Shown: one piece after another, positions 63,651-64,000 of the stretch | Layout: each line of letters begins with the position of its first letter | How positions within the stretch are numbered: the stretch's first letter is position 1 | Assembly: GCF_000406165.1 (NCBI RefSeq) | Contig: NZ_CM001977.1 | Location: 2,865,064-2,929,063, forward strand | DNA length: 64,000 nt | Direction of reading: 5' to 3' | Source: Dickeya zeae NCPPB 2538 | Lineage (GTDB): Bacteria; Pseudomonadota; Gammaproteobacteria; Enterobacterales; Enterobacteriaceae | The notes under the pieces: model-generated | The model's database searches: none | Told to the model about the DNA's origin: nothing | The model's input: only the letters and a program-made list of their open reading frames with translations | Position numbers and translations under genes: made by a program

Positions 63651-64000
63651 TTAGCGGGACAACGCCTGCCGGACAAAATCCAGCAGCAACCGCCGCGCCC
63701 ACACCGGCTCAGCGCTATGGGTTATTTCCGGCAAGGCGCAGTGTCGCAGGCAGGCGTTCATTACTGCAGCATCCATCTCGGGGTGAAACTGGAATGACAA
63801 GGTATGCGGCGTGTAACGAATAATCTGGCATCCATCTTGTTCTGACGCCGCCAGCACCTGAGCACCCGGCGGTGGCGTCACCACAGACTGAAGATGGCTG
63901 AGGTAAGCGCTAAACTGCGTCGGTACCGCCGTCAGCAACGCGTCATTCGCGGCATGGTCATGCAGCGTTACCATCTTAAGCCCCATCTCACGTCCATTCG
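63651..64000 (-). CDS. Class I glutamine amidotransferase-like protein, partial (N-terminus outside the window)
   Basis: The C-terminal 115 residues or so of a gene that continues past the right edge. It reads NGREMGLKMVTLHDHAANDA, then GAQVLAASEQDGCQIIRYTP and LSFQFHPEMDAAVM. The FQFHPE segment carries the catalytic His-x-Glu of class I amidotransferases, and the pattern fits the small stand-alone GMP synthase-like proteins (YfeJ/GuaA-N type) rather than a large synthase. The catalytic Cys would lie off the window. It ends 5 bases before the MocR ATG, so the two are probably co-transcribed. Confidence 0.75.
   Translation of the reverse strand, partial: NGREMGLKMVTLHDHAANDALLTAVPTQFSAYLSHLQSVVTPPPGAQVLAASEQDGCQIIRYTPHTLSFQFHPEMDAAVMNACLRHCALPEITHSAEPVWARRLLLDFVRQALSR

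Overview
The window reads as a chromosomal segment of a soft-rot enterobacterium, most probably Dickeya. The evidence is a family-5 endoglucanase with a C-terminal cellulose-binding module (CelZ type) beside a family-9 pectate lyase (PelL type), a twin-arginine pectin lyase resembling PnlH, and enterobacterial synteny blocks such as uvrY-uvrC-pgsA-glyW-cysT-leuZ with yecF, nac near a tRNA-Asn, and fdoGHI with fdhE. No rRNA, CRISPR array, transposase or integrase was found.

Layout. 1-2.9 kb: a VOC-fold protein, a MATE exporter and a cytochrome b562. 3.4-6.1 kb: celZ and pelL, convergent around a shared hairpin. 6.7-8.1 kb: a compact, apparently intact phage-type lysis cassette (holin, lambda R-like endolysin, Rz, embedded Rz1) with its own terminator and no other phage genes. 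8.2-8.9 kb: an unknown protein directly downstream of the last 43 codons of an HNH nuclease. 9.1-13.9 kb: a tRNA operon, pgsA, uvrC, uvrY, yecF and tRNA-Lys. 14.2-16.4 kb: cycA, a nac gene that stops after 91 codons but keeps a sigma-54-type promoter, and tRNA-Asn. 17-26.6 kb: a glycosyltransferase, ggt, a chemoreceptor, an S66/MccF-like peptidase, a LysR regulator, a YbdL-type aminotransferase and an orphan amino-acid binding protein. 26.7-29.4 kb: two tandem paralogous exported proteins of unknown function with duplicated 5' regions, and a DUF3885-like gene remnant.

29.6-42.7 kb holds an FMN reductase and a complete assimilatory nitrate operon on the minus strand: nasR, then nasF-E-D (nitrate ABC importer), a single frame joining NasC to NasB plus a NirD-like domain, nasA, and cobA for siroheme. 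A sigma-54 promoter, a hexaloop hairpin and a strong terminator precede nasF. This is the layout expected for NtrC-activated transcription with NasR antitermination in response to nitrate or nitrite. The truncated nac upstream in the window belongs to the same nitrogen regulon in other enterobacteria.

43-64 kb: the pectin lyase; a tripartite RND efflux operon divergent from its probable TetR repressor, which is translationally coupled to a Bcr/CflA exporter, with a 30-bp perfect palindrome between them; an alpha/beta hydrolase; fdhE, an MFS transporter and fdoI-fdoH-fdoG, in which the catalytic selenocysteine position is encoded as cysteine; a MocR-type regulator; and the C-terminal part of a class I glutamine amidotransferase that runs off the right edge.

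Most of the window is ordinary chromosome. The points that deserve a second look are the stand-alone lysis cassette beside two secreted plant-cell-wall enzymes (possible type 10 secretion), the naturally truncated Nac, the NasC-NasB fusion, and the HNH-tail/orphan-gene pair.
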